From Diacronema lutheri (Eukaryota > Haptophyta > Pavlovophyceae > Pavlovales > Pavlovaceae): DNA of 64,000 bases. The DNA is taken from contig JAGTXO010000010.1 in the NCBI GenBank assembly GCA_019448385.1, positions 744,001-808,000 on the forward strand. Reading direction: 5' to 3'. The notes beneath the pieces were generated by a model. The model saw nothing but the letters and a program-made list of their open reading frames with translations. It was not told the origin of the DNA and ran no database searches. Position numbers and translations under genes: made by a program. This document shows positions 62,249 to 64,000 of the stretch, one piece after another; the stretch's first letter is position 1, and the number at the start of each line of letters is the position of its first letter.

Positions 62249-64000
62249 TCACGTTCTGCTCGCGATGTGCTGGGCAAATTTTGCGAGCTGCGGGCAGCAG
62301 AGCTGGGTCGAGTCGGGCTGCAGCTGCATCATCGCCGTGATCAAATGGGCAATGTCTGTCGTTATCCGATGCGCGACGGCCGCCTCTGCTGATCCGGCCG
62401 CCGTGTAGATGGCGACAAGCTTGGCGTCAAAGCCGCCGAGGATCTGCGCGTACACGTTGTCAAGCTGCTCGCGCGTGAGGATGGGCGAGAGCACGCGGTG
62501 CAGCGACTGCGCGTCCTTCACCAGCTCCGCCATGTAGGGCGACGGCTGGCCGGGCATCACGAGCACCGAGCCGGAGAGAGAGGCGTGCATGCTCTCCGAG
62601 TTGTCCACGCGGTCGAGCATGATCGAGACGAGCTTCGAGAAGACCTTGCGCTGGTGCTCGCGCAGGTCGTGCACGATCCGGTCAAGCTGACGAGCGAGAG
62701 ATGCGCGCGCATGCATGCGCGCGGTAGCGGCGCGCGTGAGAGCTGTGCTGCGCACCTCGTACGTCGCGTGCGCCGCGCGCGCGGCCGCGCGCGCGGCGGA
62801 CCTGCGCGAGCATGGCGTGCTGCTGTGTGGGTAGGTGGAGGGCGATGGAGGCGCGCAGATGCGGCATGAGCGCGATGACCACGCCGAGCGACTGCGAGAG
62901 GAGCGCAAGGACCTTTGAGGAGATGCGGTGCAGGCCCACCTTCTCAATCGCACCCGCGCCAAGCACGAGCTGGAACGAGCGGGCGTTGAACGTCGCAAGG
63001 AGCTCGGCGAGCTGCGGCAGCAGGTGCATCGCGATCTCGGGGAAGTGGCCGACGAGCTGCACGTACCCGCCGAGCAGCTCGACGAGCAGCAGCGCGACGC
63101 CCACGACGCGGAAGGAATGCCCTCCGACGACGAGGGAACTCGCGGGCGTGCGGCCGGCGGTCTGCGCCTCGAGCTCGCGCGCCGAGAGCCACGAGTGCCT
63201 TACGACCGCGTCGGCGATCAGCTGGAATCGTAACGGCACGTCCGCCTGCGACCAGCGCTCGCAATCGAGCGTCGATTGTAGCTTGTGCTTCGTCGCCTCG
63301 TGCGCCGTGTCGGCAAACGCGCGCGCCTGCGCGGCGAGCGTCGAATGCACGGGCGCGGACGCGCCCGCCGATGCGAGACCCTCGATCGCGCTGGCAAAGC
63401 TCACGGACGCGCGGTGTGTGTCGACGAGCTGCGCGAGCGGCAGCCGAACGTGCACCTCTGCGCGGACGGAGAGGAGTTTGGCGTACCGCTCCGCCGCCGC
63501 CTCGCACAGCCCGCCTAGCCGCTGGTCGCACTCGGCGCGCGCGTGCGCGTCCGCGTCCGCCGCGCTCGCCGCCGCCTCCGCCGCGGCGGCCTCCGCAGAG
63601 CCGCCGCCGCGGCCGTTGAGCGCCGCCGTGTATGCCGCGCCTTTCGCGCCCTCATCCCCGTGTGCGCCTTCGCCGTTGGCGCCACCGCTGTCGGCGGCGC
63701 GCTGCTGCGCGGGGTGCGGCGGCGCGGCGCGCGGCGCGCGGCTGTCGCGGTCCGCCTGCCGCCGCGCGAGCGCCTCGTTGAGCGCGGCCGAGACGAGCTC
63801 AGCTTTGCCCAAGATTTGAAGCAACGAGCGAGCAACGCCTGAGAGCACGCAGAGAAATGCCGGCGTGCTCAGCGCGCACAGTCGTTCGGCGATTGATTTG
63901 CCGCCACCCGCGCCGCGCTCGTCGGCCGCGCCCGGGTGCGCCGCTCGGAAGAGCGGGTCGCCGTGCGGCCCACCGTGCGGCTTGGCGACCGCCGCGGCGC
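62249..64000 (-). CDS. VPS54: VPS54, GARP-complex subunit, C-terminal part (partial at window edge)
   Basis: The gene enters from the right edge and is read on the minus strand: exon to 62802, intron 62801-62687 (115 bp, GCGCAG|GTCCGC ... CGTCAG), last exon 62686-62249. About 544 residues are in view. The match to VPS54 is strong: STLDCERWSQADVPLRFQ (family 'L-D-N-E-R-W-K-Q-A-D-V-P'), ARSFQLVLGAGAIEKVGLHRISSKVLALLSQ, and the C-terminal domain around KVFSKLVSIMLDRVDN and LSPILTREQLDNVYAQI. In other eukaryotes VPS54 is the Golgi-side subunit of the GARP tether for endosome-to-TGN transport. An Ala/Gly-rich insert (AAAAEAAASAADADAHA) is lineage-specific. The frame is open to position 64000, so the true start lies outside. 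Confidence 0.92.

Overview
This is a very GC-rich, gene-dense stretch of a eukaryotic nuclear genome. It has short spliceosomal introns (98 to 373 bp), tiny intergenic gaps (down to 23 bp, and once an 8-bp overlap) and Ala/Arg/Gly/Pro-rich proteins. An axonemal dynein heavy chain, a KIF12-like kinesin and several A/R-rich coiled-coil or calmodulin/centrin-type proteins point to a flagellated protist. High GC, compactness and frequent GC-AG introns suggest a unicellular alga, perhaps a haptophyte; that assignment is inference and no plastid gene is present to confirm it.

Layout. 1-1308: 3' end of a DIL-domain (myosin V/XI tail-like) gene. 1357-6269: a LINE-like retroelement with two overlapping ORFs, bounded by a 15-bp target-site duplication, lying 34 bp upstream of the kinesin start codon. 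6304-8029: KIF12-like kinesin. 8183-13996: WDR7/rabconnectin-3 beta homologue with a 44-Gly tract and a minisatellite intron. 14109-17940: an undescribed multi-pass membrane protein with four internal D-x-P repeats. 18123-19812 (-): acidic, probably tail-anchored protein. 20178-26479 (-): large Sec7-PH-PH ARF-GEF. 26716-40359: seven-exon inner-arm dynein heavy chain (4181 aa). 40477-45915 (-) and 48728-54292 (-): two giant Ala/Arg-rich proteins with W-containing ~30-residue repeats resembling Sfi1; the second has N-terminal ankyrin repeats. They flank 46049-48676, a phosphatidylinositol 4-kinase beta. 54399-55394 (-): double-hotdog thioesterase. 55459-57847: IQ-motif protein. 57926-58999: papain-family protease. 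58992-59663 (-): FAM173-like lysine methyltransferase. 59687-60952: unknown. 61024-62157: glucose-6-phosphate 1-epimerase. 62249-64000 (-): VPS54 (partial).

Functionally the genes fall into a cilium/centrosome set (dynein, KIF12-like kinesin, Sfi1-like proteins, IQ protein) and a Golgi/endosome set (ARF-GEF, PI4K beta, VPS54, WDR7, DIL protein), plus a few metabolic enzymes. The sets are interleaved and probably not a regulated cluster. I worked out 20 introns by matching reading frames to protein families; three have GC rather than GT donors. Exon borders are inferred from sequence only.
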